Notes: a model not told the origin generated them from the sequence alone. A stretch of DNA of 64,000 nt from Embiotoca jacksoni (GCA_022577435.1 JAKOON010000016.1:11505776-11569775), one strand, 5' to 3'; positions 1 through 11,284 are shown, numbered from the stretch's first letter. Program-made: numbers and translations.

Positions 1-323
1 TCTTTATTCCATCATGTACAATTAAAGCCTGTAAGCGTATGATTAACAATTTAATTATAGTATGTCTTCACTCATCACTTTGATAGGTCTGATGCCCGAT
101 TTCACTGGTCATATCGAGGCATCCAATATTCTGTACGTCATATCAGACAGAAATCAACAGAGACTGTTGTCGCCTTCAGGATGATTACATTTTTGATTCC
201 CTAAAACCGATTTCTCCCAGCGAGGAATAATGCCAAGCTTTCAGTATGCAAATAGCCAAGGCAGGCTGTAGGTGAAACAACGCTGGGATGTCTCCTTCTG
301 CATAATCTGCACCGAGTTTGAGC

Positions 324-325
<2 letters not shown>

Positions 326-356
<31 letters not shown>
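326..356. repeat. (CA)n microsatellite
   Basis: Fifteen uninterrupted AC units. Confidence 0.95.
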
Positions 357-358
<2 letters not shown>

Positions 359-599
359 TTTGCATTAGAAGAGGAGAAAAAGTGGCGTACTCAATTAGTG
401 TTATTATGTTAAAATTCAGAAGGGGGGGGGGGTCAACCTTTAGTGACAACCGGAGCTCTAATAAACCCTTGCATGGTTTCGCTGCCTCTCCGAACAAACA
501 CGTTAGCATCCATTTAGTTTTATTGTCCAACATGTTTTATTTGACGAGAATTTTACTATCTGCGTTACATAGTTGCAAAAAATGTTGATTAAAAAAAAA

Positions 600-1300
600 A
601 ATCGGAGGCGGTTTCAAGCTGCCCTTGCTCCCCTCCTTGTACTCCTCCAGCCCCTCCTCCTGCACTTTGTCGGTTTCAAGGCGGCCCTCCTCCGGTAGCT
701 TTAACGGAGACCCAAATCGCTAAAAGAGAGGAGGGAGAGCAGTGCAGGCTCAGCCGAAGAGTTGGCTGCGGTGCGGACACTTTCTAACACAACATCGGGG
801 AAATGTGTGGGGTTGTCCGGTGTTCCGACGCTCCTGGTGGTCACACCTCGTTGGGTATTTTTTTTTTTTTTTTTTGCACAATCGGACCACGACATCACAG
901 CCGAATTGAGCAAAAAGAAGAGGCCGAGCAGCGACTGCCCTCACCCCGCTGACCTGTCTGCTTGCAGCGCCTATCGCTCCTGACGGGACCCGGGGAGGGA
1001 TTTACCAGGCGGAGATCAGAGTGATGTCCCGGTCAGTCTGAAGGGACCAAGCCGGCCTTTGTTCTCCAAATCAGTCAGACTGGGAATTCAGACAATGCTT
1101 TCAAATTAGGGCCCTATTATTGCTCTCTTTTCACTCTGCGTGCAGGAGGCAGGTTTCATCTTCTCCTTGCTGTTTTTCTTGTCAAATACCGCGGCTTTTG
1201 CGGGGGCTGCCTCCACTTTGAGGTGGGTATGGTCACTGTATGGGTTGTGGAGCGTCGTGGTGGCATTCATAACAATTTTATGAAACAGCTTACTCATGAT
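600..1300. promoter_or_regulatory. CpG-rich, promoter-like island, owner unknown
   Basis: The stretch is richer in CpG and GC than the DNA around it. On the plus strand there is a possible donor CCCG|GTCAGT at 1032 after an ATG at 1024, and a plausible acceptor (pyrimidine tract then GCAG ending 1145) opening a 77-base segment that ends AG|GTGGGT at 1222. Joining these does not keep a reading frame. By human synteny a neighbour such as FBXL18 or TNRC18 could start here on the minus strand. No protein was recognised, so this remains a candidate first exon or promoter. Confidence 0.3.
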
Positions 1301-3560
1301 TGCCTCACATTATAAAGGTTACAATATACTTTATGTCGATTTTACGCATGTTTTACGCACGCGTTTACTTCAGTTGTATAACAAAAATTATTATATGCAT
1401 TTTAATTTTTTTTTTAAATTACTCTGACTATATTATGAAATAAACTTGTCATTGCGTTTCTGTGTAATTGAATTTGCACGTTATTCAGCCTAATAAATCA
1501 GTGCACCTACAGAGCAACAGCCATACAATGAACAATGTGTGGTTTATGTCCAGGTTCTTAATAACAGACAGTACTATCTATTTATTTCTAAGTTATGCTC
1601 CTAGCAGGGATGTATTACTTCAGGAACAGATGGGACCATTTCCATTTGGTAGATTATGGTTTTTTGTTTTTTTTTGGCCTATACACCAACTGGGTTCTTT
1701 GAGGATGATCCAACTTTTAGGCTCCAAGCTTGTGTTCCATGTTGGGCTGTGGTGGGAAAGTACTGAAAGCCTATGATTTATAGCCCAAAACGCTGCTGAG
1801 TCAATATAATACCACAGCCATGTTTTTTTTTCATTCCACTAACATTTTTTATTCCACCAACCAAGAGATTACAGAACGAGAGCATTTGTTATGTTTTGCT
1901 TGCTCTTATCTTTGCCTGAACACCATATCTTTGGCTGTCCAAATATCATAGCTGGAGTTTGAGTTAATTCTGCCCTATCAGCTGAAGGATCAGGTAAATG
2001 ATTTAATTTGATGGACAGACTATCTGATTTTCTTCGGGCATGCGGCTGCATTAACCCACAGGGGACAGAGCACGGAGACAGCATTGATTAATTCAGCTGG
2101 GGGAAAGAAATACATAAATGCAGAAGGATGTCTGCCTGTATAAGCACCCACCTCAACAACAGCACTTCAGTCAGCACATCTCACTTGGGGTAATGTGCTC
2201 ATAAACCCTGAATGTATGGTCATGTTCCCAATCTCTACAATATGAGCAAATGAGAAGCAGAAATTAATTTTTTTTTAAAACCCAGTCCTAATACTTTATG
2301 TTACCTCTCCCAAACACCCCCCTCTCTCTGTCTCTCTCACACACACACACACACATACACACCAAAGAGCGCCTGCATGCCCACAGGGCTAAATCATTCG
2401 TCCTACCAAGTCTCACGTACTGTATTGTCACTGTAGCAACTGTCACTGACTGCACTGCAGCAAGATAAATGCAGAAAGATGTTTGTGAAAGAACCTAATT
2501 GCCGTTTCCTGATGGACCACAACAACCAGAAAAAACACACAATAAACATGCCAGTGAGTCTGACATCACCGCACACACCAACCCCCCACTTGAAGCGGAC
2601 AAGCATAGACACATGACTCTCATGGGGTACCTGCCAATCATCCGACTGTGCCTTGCAGGGTTTTATGATGGACCACTTGTTAGGGGATGGAGTGTGGGTG
2701 GGGGAGTCATGGGGGTGGGGTGTTGTGTGTATGGGGGTTTGGGAGCTTTCTGCTGGAGGACAAACAGCTGGCCACAGGCACACTGCCCTGACAGCCATAA
2801 GACAAAGTAATAGCAGATAACATGAACACACAGGAAATCCAGATACACATGTGAGCACAAATATTCCCACTTCACTCCATTTCAGCCTGAGCTTCAATAA
2901 AATGAGCTATCACTTTTGGATGGGTAGTTGTGTGCATGTGTTATAAATGCATGCATATGTATGGTCATATAGGAGCTCCCATACATAACAGGTTTATTGC
3001 TATAGCAGTATTAATCGACCATGCACACAACACTACAGCCAGAACAAAAGAAGTGAAAAAAGCTGACACTTACCATAACAAAACATTTAATCTGCAGATT
3101 CACATTAGCACTCAGAAGCCTGTATAGTTGGCATTGATTTTAAAAACATTGAAAAATAAATAATCTGGAAGTGTTACAATGACAACGACATGCATAGAAG
3201 TCATAGCAAAGAGATTCCCATCTGCCACTGCCTCAAACCAACATGAGGGTTGGGGGTGGGGGTCTGTCAACTGTGCACGCAAGCTTGCAATAACCACGGT
3301 GTGTATTTCTGGTGCTTGGTCCTGTCCCTGACTCATGCGGCCAGAGCTCTGAGAACTGGTGAGGTTTTTCTCTTGAAAAAACGTCTAGCCTGGCCGCAAG
3401 CAGAAGGACTCAGCAGAAAAGTTCAGTGGCAGTGTGTCCGGACCACTGAATCCTGTCTGCCGTTGTGCATGCTATCCTTCATTATTATTCAGGATTGTAG
3501 AGGGTGGGATGATCTCTGGGGTCCATCTTGGGTATAGAATTTTTGATTTGAGTGAAATAT

Positions 3561-3588
3561 GGGGGGGGGGGGGGGGGGGGGGGGGGGG
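3561..3588. repeat. Poly(G) run of 28
   Basis: 28 consecutive G on the plus strand. The exact length is likely unreliable in the assembly. Confidence 0.9.
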
Positions 3589-4184
3589 TTGAGCCACATG
3601 GCCAGTTATTAAAGCCTCCTGTCAGTCAGTGCCTCTCTGACAGAAACACTTTACACCACACCAAATAACATCCAATGCAGAGAGGGTGCATTACCCCCAG
3701 TGAACATGTCACCCTCTGTAGAATGAAAAACACTCTGAGGGCTGCAAAAAGAGGATGTACAGTATTTGAGTGTGATCTATTTTTCTCTGCTGGCCTCCTT
3801 CTGTCAGCAGTGGTAGCCTTCTATTTGCCTTTCACCCAGTTTATACGCCAAACTAGACTCATGTGGTGCAGCGGCCCCATCTGTTGGGGTAAGATAAGAA
3901 CTGCACACAAGCTGGATCAGTGACCTGACCAATGGAGCTGCTCTAAAGCTGCACGGCTGTAGTAAATGCAGGAACACACTAAGCCTCATTTTCTGACAAA
4001 TTGTTCCCCCTCTGTGTCGTTCCTCAAGGGAGGACATTGTGCTGTAGCAGACATTTTTGAGCCGAATGCCTCATTCACTCGCACAAACACAGACCTGCAG
4101 TGCTCACACCTGCACCGACAACACACCCACCCACCCACCCACACATTCACAATAGCCACCAAGACAAGAGCAGAAAAATGGGAT

Positions 4185-4193
4185 GCACACACA

Positions 4194-4261
<68 letters not shown>
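4185..4261. repeat. (CA)n microsatellite
   Basis: About 38 CA units with one T interruption near the start. Confidence 0.95.
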
Positions 4262-4265
<4 letters not shown>

Positions 4266-6604
4266 CAGTAAACTACACACATGTCAAGCACTGTTTCCCT
4301 GGCAGTGAGTGTTTTGCTGGCGTGGCAGTAAAAGGATATCAGAGGGAAGCAGTCTCAGCAGAATCACAGGGGCGCGGTGGGGTGGAGGTGGTGGAGGTGT
4401 GGGCTGCAGTGAGATGTAATAAATTTCCAATACCAAACACACTTGATCTTCACTGTGTATGTGAGTGCACCGCTAGTCTGCATGCATATATGAATTCATA
4501 TTGATGCAGGCGTACACTTCTGTGTGCACAGGCCTCCATGTAGCCCTGAAATACTGCATGAAAGTAGGAGAACCTGATTAATGGAGGCTGGATGACTTTG
4601 GTTCTAGTGCTGCTGTCTGTGTTGTCAGAAACAGGATATGATGCATAGAGCATGAGGGTGGGGCTGCACCATTCACCTCCAACAATCCATCTTTCATCTC
4701 TGTAATATACAAGTGTGGAGATCTGTTATTTTTAGAGGTGCACATGGAATAGGTTTGTATCAGCAGACGCTCTGTTCCCACAATTTTTGGGAAACCTTGC
4801 ATTTTTTTTAACTGATGTACAGAACACACATTTCAGGCTCCGATTCACTGTCCATTACACAAGCTCAATAATCCCTATCAAATCATAATCAAATAACTTT
4901 ATTCTTAAAGATGGGAATTCCAACAAAAAAACACGGTTTCATCTCTAGCTCTGTCCATAAGCGTTAATATTAGTCAGTGTGGTGAAATGCAGAAAATAAA
5001 GTCATCAGGGAGGACCACGCCTCCCTTTTATTAAGACTATAAATGAGCCTTCACTGCCATCTGCTGTCTGAACTGTGCAACTGCTTTAGATTTTTAAAGG
5101 GCGACCTAACTATCAGAACAAGTTACTGAAGCCAGTGAGCTCCAACAGACAGCCTGGGGTCATTTATAGCTAAATAACAATCCGTGACCTCATGATGATG
5201 TCATGATGAGATGCCTCAGGGTGGTAAATTGGCTTTAATGTTATTATGTAACATTTGGAGACTGACCTGCGTCCTCATCCTGTAGGACTGACTGACCTCA
5301 CTGGGGCCTGTCCTCACCTTTCAGTCCATATGTTTACACCCTGTCACCTGAGCCGGGTGTAAGCAGCTAATAGGTCACAATGAACCCGAAACCACAGAAC
5401 AGCAGAGAAACATAGATACGTGAAAACAGAGTAAGTTGGCCGGTCTCTTCACAAAGCACATTTTCAATACTTTTAATAACAATAACTGAGATAACAGCTT
5501 GATTTATTCTGTGTAGTACCACTCGACGGTGAGCAAGGAGTATGTGTTAATAGCAAGGCTGTTCTGATGGGTAAGCCAGATCATACCGCACGCGGTGTAT
5601 CTGAAGATATGAAAGACTCCTCATGGTGTTTGTTTATGACTAGGCACCATCACTACTGAATAGGTCACTGAAAATAAAAAGCAACATGTAGGCCGTACAT
5701 GTGATCAGAGTATTGTCCGGTAATTTATCATTCAACTTTTGATTCTTGCCTCTCATTTCTGACAAACTCGGGTCTTGTACTGCTGCTATTAGAAAACGGT
5801 TGTCAGAGGTCTCTAGAAGAGAGGCATGCAGCTGCTGTTTAAATACAGCATGTTTGGGGTTGTCCTATATTTGTAATCACACTTTCAATTATTGAATTGA
5901 CCTCCCTTCGGCAGACAGTTGTCTGAGGAGCTAAAACTAGAAATGCAACACTTCCTCACGACAAGTTTTTTTTTACAACTTGTGAAGATCCGGCAGGAGC
6001 TGCAGGGCTCTACAAGGTCAGCCGTCCCGTGACCTCAACAGCTGCCTGCATACATGTGGTGTACATGGGATCAGACGGTACTATGGCCTGTAGTTTTATG
6101 ACGCGTTTCTCTGGTCATACCTGCGGCACCTAAATCGATATGTTGAGCACTCTGCTGTCACTGGTGGTTTGATTGAATAAAAGGTAAACATGCATTCATC
6201 AGCAGAGGCCTCATTAGAACTACGCAAGAGCCAAAGTTTTGCCTGAACTGTCCAGTAGTTGTTTCAGGAGTCAACTTTAGGACTCGTAGTATTTGTTTCC
6301 AAACTTTAGTTTAAGATTGAGATTTAAATTTCCCTTTAAAAGAAGAAACCCACATTTAAAGACTGAAAAACATCAGCACGATGTACTAAAAGTGTATTTT
6401 TTTTTTTTCTATACCTCATTTTTGACAGCTCAAGGGAAACGGGGCTAAACTTGAACTGCTGCCTTTACATATTATTCATCAACTTTGTTTTGAACCATGT
6501 CCTTTACCGTTAGCGTTCTTGCACATCCTTAAAGCTGAAATACTGAAAGTCTTACACCCAGTTAAATGAAATATTTCACACAAGACAAGAGTCAGACATC
6601 ATGT

Positions 6605-7271
6605 CGGAACACATGTGCACTTTATTGGGATCGTTTAGTCAGTGTACAGGTTGGCCCCACCGGTCTGGCACCCCATGTTACCCCATTATGTCGAGACCCC
6701 TCGCCCCACCACCCCGGGGATGAAACCTCCAATAGGGGGAAGAAGAGGTCGCGATTGGGTTTTGCATAACAAAAACAAAAAAATTAACAGGACCAAGATA
6801 TTTTTTAAGGCTGAAAGTACAAAAAACCCAGACATAATTTACATACAAGCGATACTACAACCATGTTTAAGTATGCGCCAACCACTGGGCAGCCTTCACA
6901 GAGGCGAATACGTGTCTGAACAATGCAGTTAACATTTGGAATCATGTGTCTGAACAATGCAGTTAACAAACATTTGGAATGACTCAAAGAAAAAACAAAA
7001 TGTACATTTTTTTAAGTCCCCAGATGCAACTGCAGAACCCTGGGGTGCTTTTTCTTTTTAACCTAGCCAAAACATTACTGTCTCCTTCATCGTTCCAGTT
7101 TTTTTTAAAATCCTGAGTCAAGCGCCAAAAATAACTGAAGCCATGCCAATGAGTTGGTCATCTAGGCTCTGCGCCTGAGTGTGTATGAGAAATGTGTGGT
7201 GTGTGGTTGTTTTGCACAGAGCTGAAGTTGTCGGGCGTTTGGTCGGGGAGGGGGAAGGAGGAACAGTCTGT
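6605..7271 (-). other. actb: actb 3'UTR with conserved elements
   Basis: The AATAAA signal lies at 6626-6621 within AATAAAGTGCACA, the same terminal block recalled from chicken and mammalian beta-actin (AATAAAAGTGCACACC), and is preceded by the conserved TGTACACTGACT. A second conserved block, TTTTGGCGCTTGACTCAGGA, maps to about 7131-7088. A third, around ATTCCAAAT, is duplicated at 6980-6946 and 6942-6912. Cleavage is inferred some 15-20 bases past the signal, giving a 3'UTR near 667 bases. Confidence 0.9.
6621..6626 (-). terminator. actb: actb poly(A) signal AATAAA
   Basis: TTTATT on the plus strand is AATAAA in the actb sense direction, followed by GTGCACATGTGTT. The surrounding sequence matches the terminal block of other vertebrate beta-actin messages. 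Confidence 0.9.
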
Positions 7272-7415
7272 TTAGAAGCATTTGCGGTGGACGATGGAGG
7301 GGCCGGACTCATCGTACTCCTGCTTGCTGATCCACATCTGCTGGAAGGTGGACAGAGAGGCCAGGATGGAGCCTCCGATCCAGACAGAGTATTTACGCTC
7401 TGGTGGGGCAATGAT
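7272..7415 (-). CDS. actb: actb coding exon 5, codons 329-375 and stop
   Basis: The 144-base exon begins ATCATTGCC after CTGCAG and encodes [10 protein letters not shown] to the C-terminal IVHRKCF. The TAA stop occupies 7274-7272. Confidence 0.97.
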   Translation of the reverse strand: MIAPPERKYSVWIGGSILASLSTFQQMWISKQEYDESGPSIVHRKCF

Positions 7416-9377
7416 CTGCAGGAGGACAAGGGAAACGGCGTTAGCATTGAGCCTTTTCGTCAAGATACGCATTTGGCTAATCGGACACGCTAGCAGCAAC
7501 CGAATGCCACCGTGTAGCCGGTCAGCTCACCTTGATCTTCATGGTGGATGGGGCCAGGGCTGTGATCTCCTTCTGCATCCTGTCGGCGATGCCGGGGTAC
7601 ATGGTGGTACCTCCGGACAGCACAGTGTTGGCGTACAGGTCCTTACGGATGTCGACGTCACACTTCATGATGCTGTTGTAGGTGGTCTCATGGATTCCGC
7701 AGGACTCCATACCTGAGGGCAGAAACCAAAACACTCGTCAGCAAGTGGCCGCGCAGCGTAAACACGAGCCGTCGGCGCGTATTCAGCATGTAGAGCGCGT
7801 GTTGGGTTTAAGGCGGGTGAACGTACCAAGGAAGGAAGGCTGGAAGAGGGCCTCTGGGCAACGGAACCTCTCGTTGCCGATGGTGATGACCTGTCCGTCG
7901 GGCAGCTCGTAGCTCTTCTCCAGGGAGGAGGAAGAGGCGGCGGTACCCATCTCCTGCTCGAAGTCCAGGGCAACGTAGCACAGCTTCTCCTTGATGTCAC
8001 GCACGATTTCCCTTTCGGCTGTGGTGGTGAAGGAGTAGCCACGCTCTGTCAGGATCTTCATGAGGTAGTCTGTGAGGTCGCGGCCAGCCAAGTCCAGACG
8101 CAGGATGGCGTGGGGCAGGGCGTAACCCTCGTAGATGGGCACTGTGTGGGTCACACCATCACCGGAGTCCATGACGATACCAGTGGTACGACCAGAGGCG
8201 TACAGGGACAGCACAGCCTGAATGGCAACGTACATGGCGGGGGTGTTGAAGGTCTCGAACATGATCTGTGGGGGAGAGGAGAGAACATTTTAGTTTCCCA
8301 ATCACAGCAAACGTATTTTGCTGTTGTGGCCACTGCACTCCCTACATGCATTAGAGTGAGACTGAAGTTAGTAGAAAAAAAAAAAAAAGTGCAGAAAGCA
8401 CACATTCCTTCACACTTGTGCATGTCAGATGGCTATTAAGTGCCACTCTACTGGCTCTGCTAAACATTATTGACACAAGTGCAGATAAAAGCACACCGTC
8501 AAGAGACCTGTTGATGATAGATCATCTTATAGGAGAGAAGTCCTGGAGGAGAGGGGGAGGAAGGAGCAAGTGAGAATGGAATAGAGAAGGAAACTAAGGA
8601 GATGACGTAAAAGTCAATACTTTAATCTACCGTCTGGCTAAACTGGAAATGCTCAATTCTGCACAAGTGAGGGTGTGTACCTGGGTCATCTTCTCCCTGT
8701 TGGCTTTGGGGTTCAGGGGGGCCTCTGTGAGCAGGACAGGGTGCTCCTCAGGGGCAACTCTCAGCTCATTGTAGAAGGTGTGATGCCAGATCTTCTCCAT
8801 GTCATCCCAGTTGGTCACGATACCGTGCTCAATGGGGTACTTCAGGGTCAGGATACCCCTCTTGCTCTGGGCTTCATCACCAACATAGCTGTCCTTCTGG
8901 CCCATACCCACCATCACTCCCTGAGGAGAGCAAACAGTTTGTTAATTTAACCAAACAGATAACGGACATATGGGGCTTTCCAGTCAAGTTCCAGGCTGCC
9001 ACTCAAAACACATGTACTTCGGTGTAGAAGCTGTGAGGTTGTTAAATTAATGCCAAGTATAACTGGACTACAAAGAAACTGAACAAAACTCGAGTCATTT
9101 TCAGATGGCATCCAGTTAAAATTTTAGAATTCAGAGATGATTACTTTAATGGTGATTGCCTGCATTTAAAATAAAAGACAACAAAATGCTTAAAATGCAA
9201 ATTCTGTGTTTATTCAACTCGAGAGTTGTACTTTATTCTGTGCACATCACCAACCTGATGTCTGGGGCGACCGACGATGGAGGGGAAGACAGCACGAGGG
9301 GCGTCATCTCCGGCGAATCCGGCTTTGCACATACCGGATCCGTTGTCAACAACCAGTGCGGCGATTTCATCTTCCAT
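7272..9377 (-). CDS. actb: Cytoplasmic beta-actin, complete CDS in five coding exons
   Basis: The protein is actin, the ATP-binding subunit of cytoplasmic microfilaments. The coding sequence joins 9377-9255, 8920-8681, 8265-7827, 7712-7531 and 7415-7272 (minus strand), which sums to 1128 bases: 375 residues plus TAA, the exact length of vertebrate cytoplasmic actin. All four introns are GT-AG and sit at the classical beta-actin positions (after codons 41 and 121, within codon 268, after codon 328). The N-terminus [10 protein letters not shown], with Val at position 10, is of the beta rather than gamma cytoplasmic type. Visible functional residues include Asp11, His73 (the methylated histidine), Gln137 and Asp154/Asp157 of the nucleotide cleft, and the C-terminal KCF. 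From memory it differs from human beta-actin only at the acidic N-terminus, Gly228 and Tyr279. No frameshift or stop is seen. Fish carry more than one cytoplasmic actin copy, so the paralogue number is not assigned. Confidence 0.98.
7531..7712 (-). CDS. actb: actb coding exon 4, codons 268-328
   Basis: The 182-base exon begins GTATGGAG after CCTCAG, completing Gly268, and ends AAGATCAAG before GTGAGC. It encodes [14 protein letters not shown] to STMKIK. Tyr279 replaces the Phe of the human protein. Confidence 0.97.
7827..8265 (-). CDS. actb: actb coding exon 3, codons 122 to 268 (first base)
   Basis: The 439-base exon begins ATCATGTTC (IMFET) after CCACAG and ends CTTG before GTACGT. It holds Gln137 and the DSGDGVTH nucleotide-binding loop. 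The last base starts the Gly268 codon completed by the next exon. Confidence 0.97.
8681..8920 (-). CDS. actb: actb coding exon 2, codons 42-121
   Basis: The 240-base exon begins GGAGTGATG after a TCAG acceptor and ends at CAG before GTACAC. It encodes GVMVGMGQ through EKMTQ, including the DNase-I-binding loop and His73. Residues match vertebrate beta-actin throughout. Confidence 0.97.
9255..9377 (-). CDS. actb: actb coding exon 1 (gene exon 2), codons 1-41
   Basis: The start codon is at 9377-9375 in the context GCCATGG, a strong initiation context. The acceptor CACAG ends at 9385, so the exon begins at 9384 with seven untranslated bases. The exon ends ...RHQ at a GT donor at 9254-9253. Phase 0. 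Confidence 0.97.
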
Positions 9378-9384
9378 GGCTGAA

Positions 9385-10345
9385 CTGTGAAAGGAGGGGG
9401 AAAAAAAATAAAATAAAATATTGTTAAAACACTCAAGTCTCACATCCGCCTATCAGCAGCTGCTCCACAGTCATGAGCTCCCCCCCCCCCCTCCCCCACC
9501 CCACACACACACACTTCCTGTTAACTAGGTGCAGTTCACCAAATCCGCCGCTGGGTGGAGCGCGAGCGCAAACATTCCGACCAAGCCAGACAAAAGGAAG
9601 TGGCACTGCATTCTGTTATTACCATATAAGGACATGGTTCGGTTTTGAGCAGCTTTGCGGCTACCGGCGTCGTGGCGCGCGGCCAGAGCGGCAGAGCACG
9701 AAGAAGAAGAAGAAGAAAAAAAAAAAAGGAACATTCGACATTATCAGACCCGGCGGCGCGAGACCACTCCCTCTGGTTCACGAGCTCAACCCCCCCCCCC
9801 ACCACCACACACCCCCCTCCCCCCCATTGTTGCTCAATCATATTGGTTTTTTAAAACGCAACAGAAATCTTTAAGGTTTTAATATCACTGCGTCATTACT
9901 CCAACCGCCTCATTAAATTTCACAACGGCCATCCGACACGACCGAGTACATCTTTTACTTTACGAGTCAACATTCTATTAAAAAAAAAAAAAAAATTAAA
10001 AATTAAAAAAAAAAAAAAAACTCAAAAAGCCCGTGGACACTTATTAAAGTTCATTTATAAGAAAAAAAAGAAGTTGCATAATGAAGTCATGTTGACTCAT
10101 GAATGGGTCACAAGTCCTTGACTGATGATCCATTTCCTGAAAGCCACGCCTTTTCCAGGAGTGGATGGTTTTTTTTTTTAACATTTGCAATTTCCTCCTT
10201 TCGTCGTGTTCAAGGTTGTCGAGACAGGAATTCATTACGAAGTATTAATCATTAAAAAAAATCAATTAAAAAAAAAATCAATCCATTAATCAATTTATGC
10301 ATTTTGCAGGCCAAATATTCTTGGCTTTCTTAATTAGAGTGGCCC

Positions 10346-10378
<33 letters not shown>

Positions 10379-11101
10379 TTATTATTATTTTATTTTTTTA
10401 AGATCGTAAAGCTGAATCTAACACGACTAACCGGGGGACACGCGAGTTTCTCCATGGCAACCGATCCCGATATAAAAGCGCTACTGTTGCAAGTCTGAAG
10501 GGCGTGCTAGCATGATGTGGCTAGGCTAAAATATGCTAAAGTAGGTCACACCCCGCCGCATCGGGCGCACAAAGGGGAGCAGCCGAGATCAAGACAACCT
10601 CAACTCGAAAAGCCTCTTTTCGAACTGCCCCGCTTCGGGGAGGGCGGAGGACGGGGACGCAAGCCAAGACCGAAATACTGCAAAAAAAGTTGCACCGCTA
10701 CGCGGAGACAAAAACCCGGTTTTGGTGCGAGCCGTTGACTTACGAGGCAACATTCACCAGAAGCCGGCTACATCCATCTGGACCAGCGGCACCAAATTTA
10801 CTTGCCACTACTAAAAACCTACCCAAAACAATAAAAATACAGATACTGGGTGTTTCTTTATTTGACTTTAACTTTAAAAAAAATAAATCAGCAGTACAGT
10901 TGATGTATGACAGGACAAAGAACCTCGTGGTCCCTCTGCCATTTTTTTTTTTTTTTTTTTTTTGCATTCAAATTAAAAAAAACATTTTAGACAACTGCAT
11001 AAATTTTTTTTTTTTTTTTAAAAAGACGTTGTCAACTAAATGTTTACTTGATAAACATTCTATAATTAGAAATATGTAAATGTTGGTTTCTGTCTACTTA
11101 C
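9385..11101 (-). promoter_or_regulatory. actb: actb intron 1, CpG-rich with an internal CArG enhancer
   Basis: A perfect CArG box CCATATAAGG lies at 9622-9631. Intron 1 of vertebrate beta-actin genes is known to carry an SRF-dependent enhancer, and this is its likely counterpart. The intron also holds a CpG-rich block (about 10430-10750) with a plus-strand TATAAAAG at 10471-10478, two tight hairpins (10605-10640), C-rich tracts at 9481-9508 and 9790-9828 (G-rich in the transcript), an AT microsatellite near 10350-10379 and many poly(A/T) runs. Confidence 0.7.
9622..9631. promoter_or_regulatory. CArG box (SRF site) in actb intron 1
   Basis: CCATATAAGG is a perfect match to CC(A/T)6GG. Its place within intron 1, about 1.5 kb downstream of the start site, agrees with the known intronic enhancer of vertebrate beta-actin genes. 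Confidence 0.8.
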
Positions 11102-11190
11102 CTTTGGGTGGGGGGGCTTTTCGCTTTAAGGGAACCGGTTTCAGGCAAATGATATCCCGCACAAGCTGCGTGTGACGGAGCTGAGAGTGA
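11102..11190 (-). other. actb: actb non-coding exon 1 (5'UTR)
   Basis: The 3' boundary is a consensus donor AAAG|GTAAGT at 11101-11096. The 5' end is inferred from the TATA box about 30 bases upstream, giving an exon near 89 bases, the usual size for vertebrate actb exon 1. Its 3' end is C-rich. Intron 1 is 1717 bases (11101-9385). The start site is approximate. Confidence 0.8.
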
Positions 11191-11214
11191 ATCCGTTAGC
11201 TGTGGGCGCTTGTG

Positions 11215-11284
11215 TTTTATACTGCGTCAGTTGCCCGGCTCTCGCCATAAAAGGTAAACTTTCGGAATTGCGGCCTCTGATTGG
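11215..11284 (-). promoter_or_regulatory. actb: actb core promoter: CCAAT, CArG and TATA boxes
   Basis: In the sense direction the order is CCAAT (11284-11280), the perfect serum response element CCTTTTATGG (11254-11245), then TATAAAA (11221-11215). This order and spacing, about -90, -60 and -30, is the established beta-actin promoter design. The CArG box binds serum response factor (SRF), which couples actb transcription to actin dynamics and growth factors. Confidence 0.92.

Larger units (their letters stand above)
1301..6600. other. Non-coding region downstream of actb
   Basis: No conserved protein is seen in any frame. It contains a 28-base G run (3561-3588), a (CA)n tract (4185-4261) and a 14-bp palindrome centred on GAATTC (4488-4501). 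Confidence 0.6.

Noticed and set aside
1106..1297. 63-codon minus-strand, lysine-rich frame
   Set aside because: It looks like possible coding sequence, but no family could be named and splice signals on the opposite strand are equally good.
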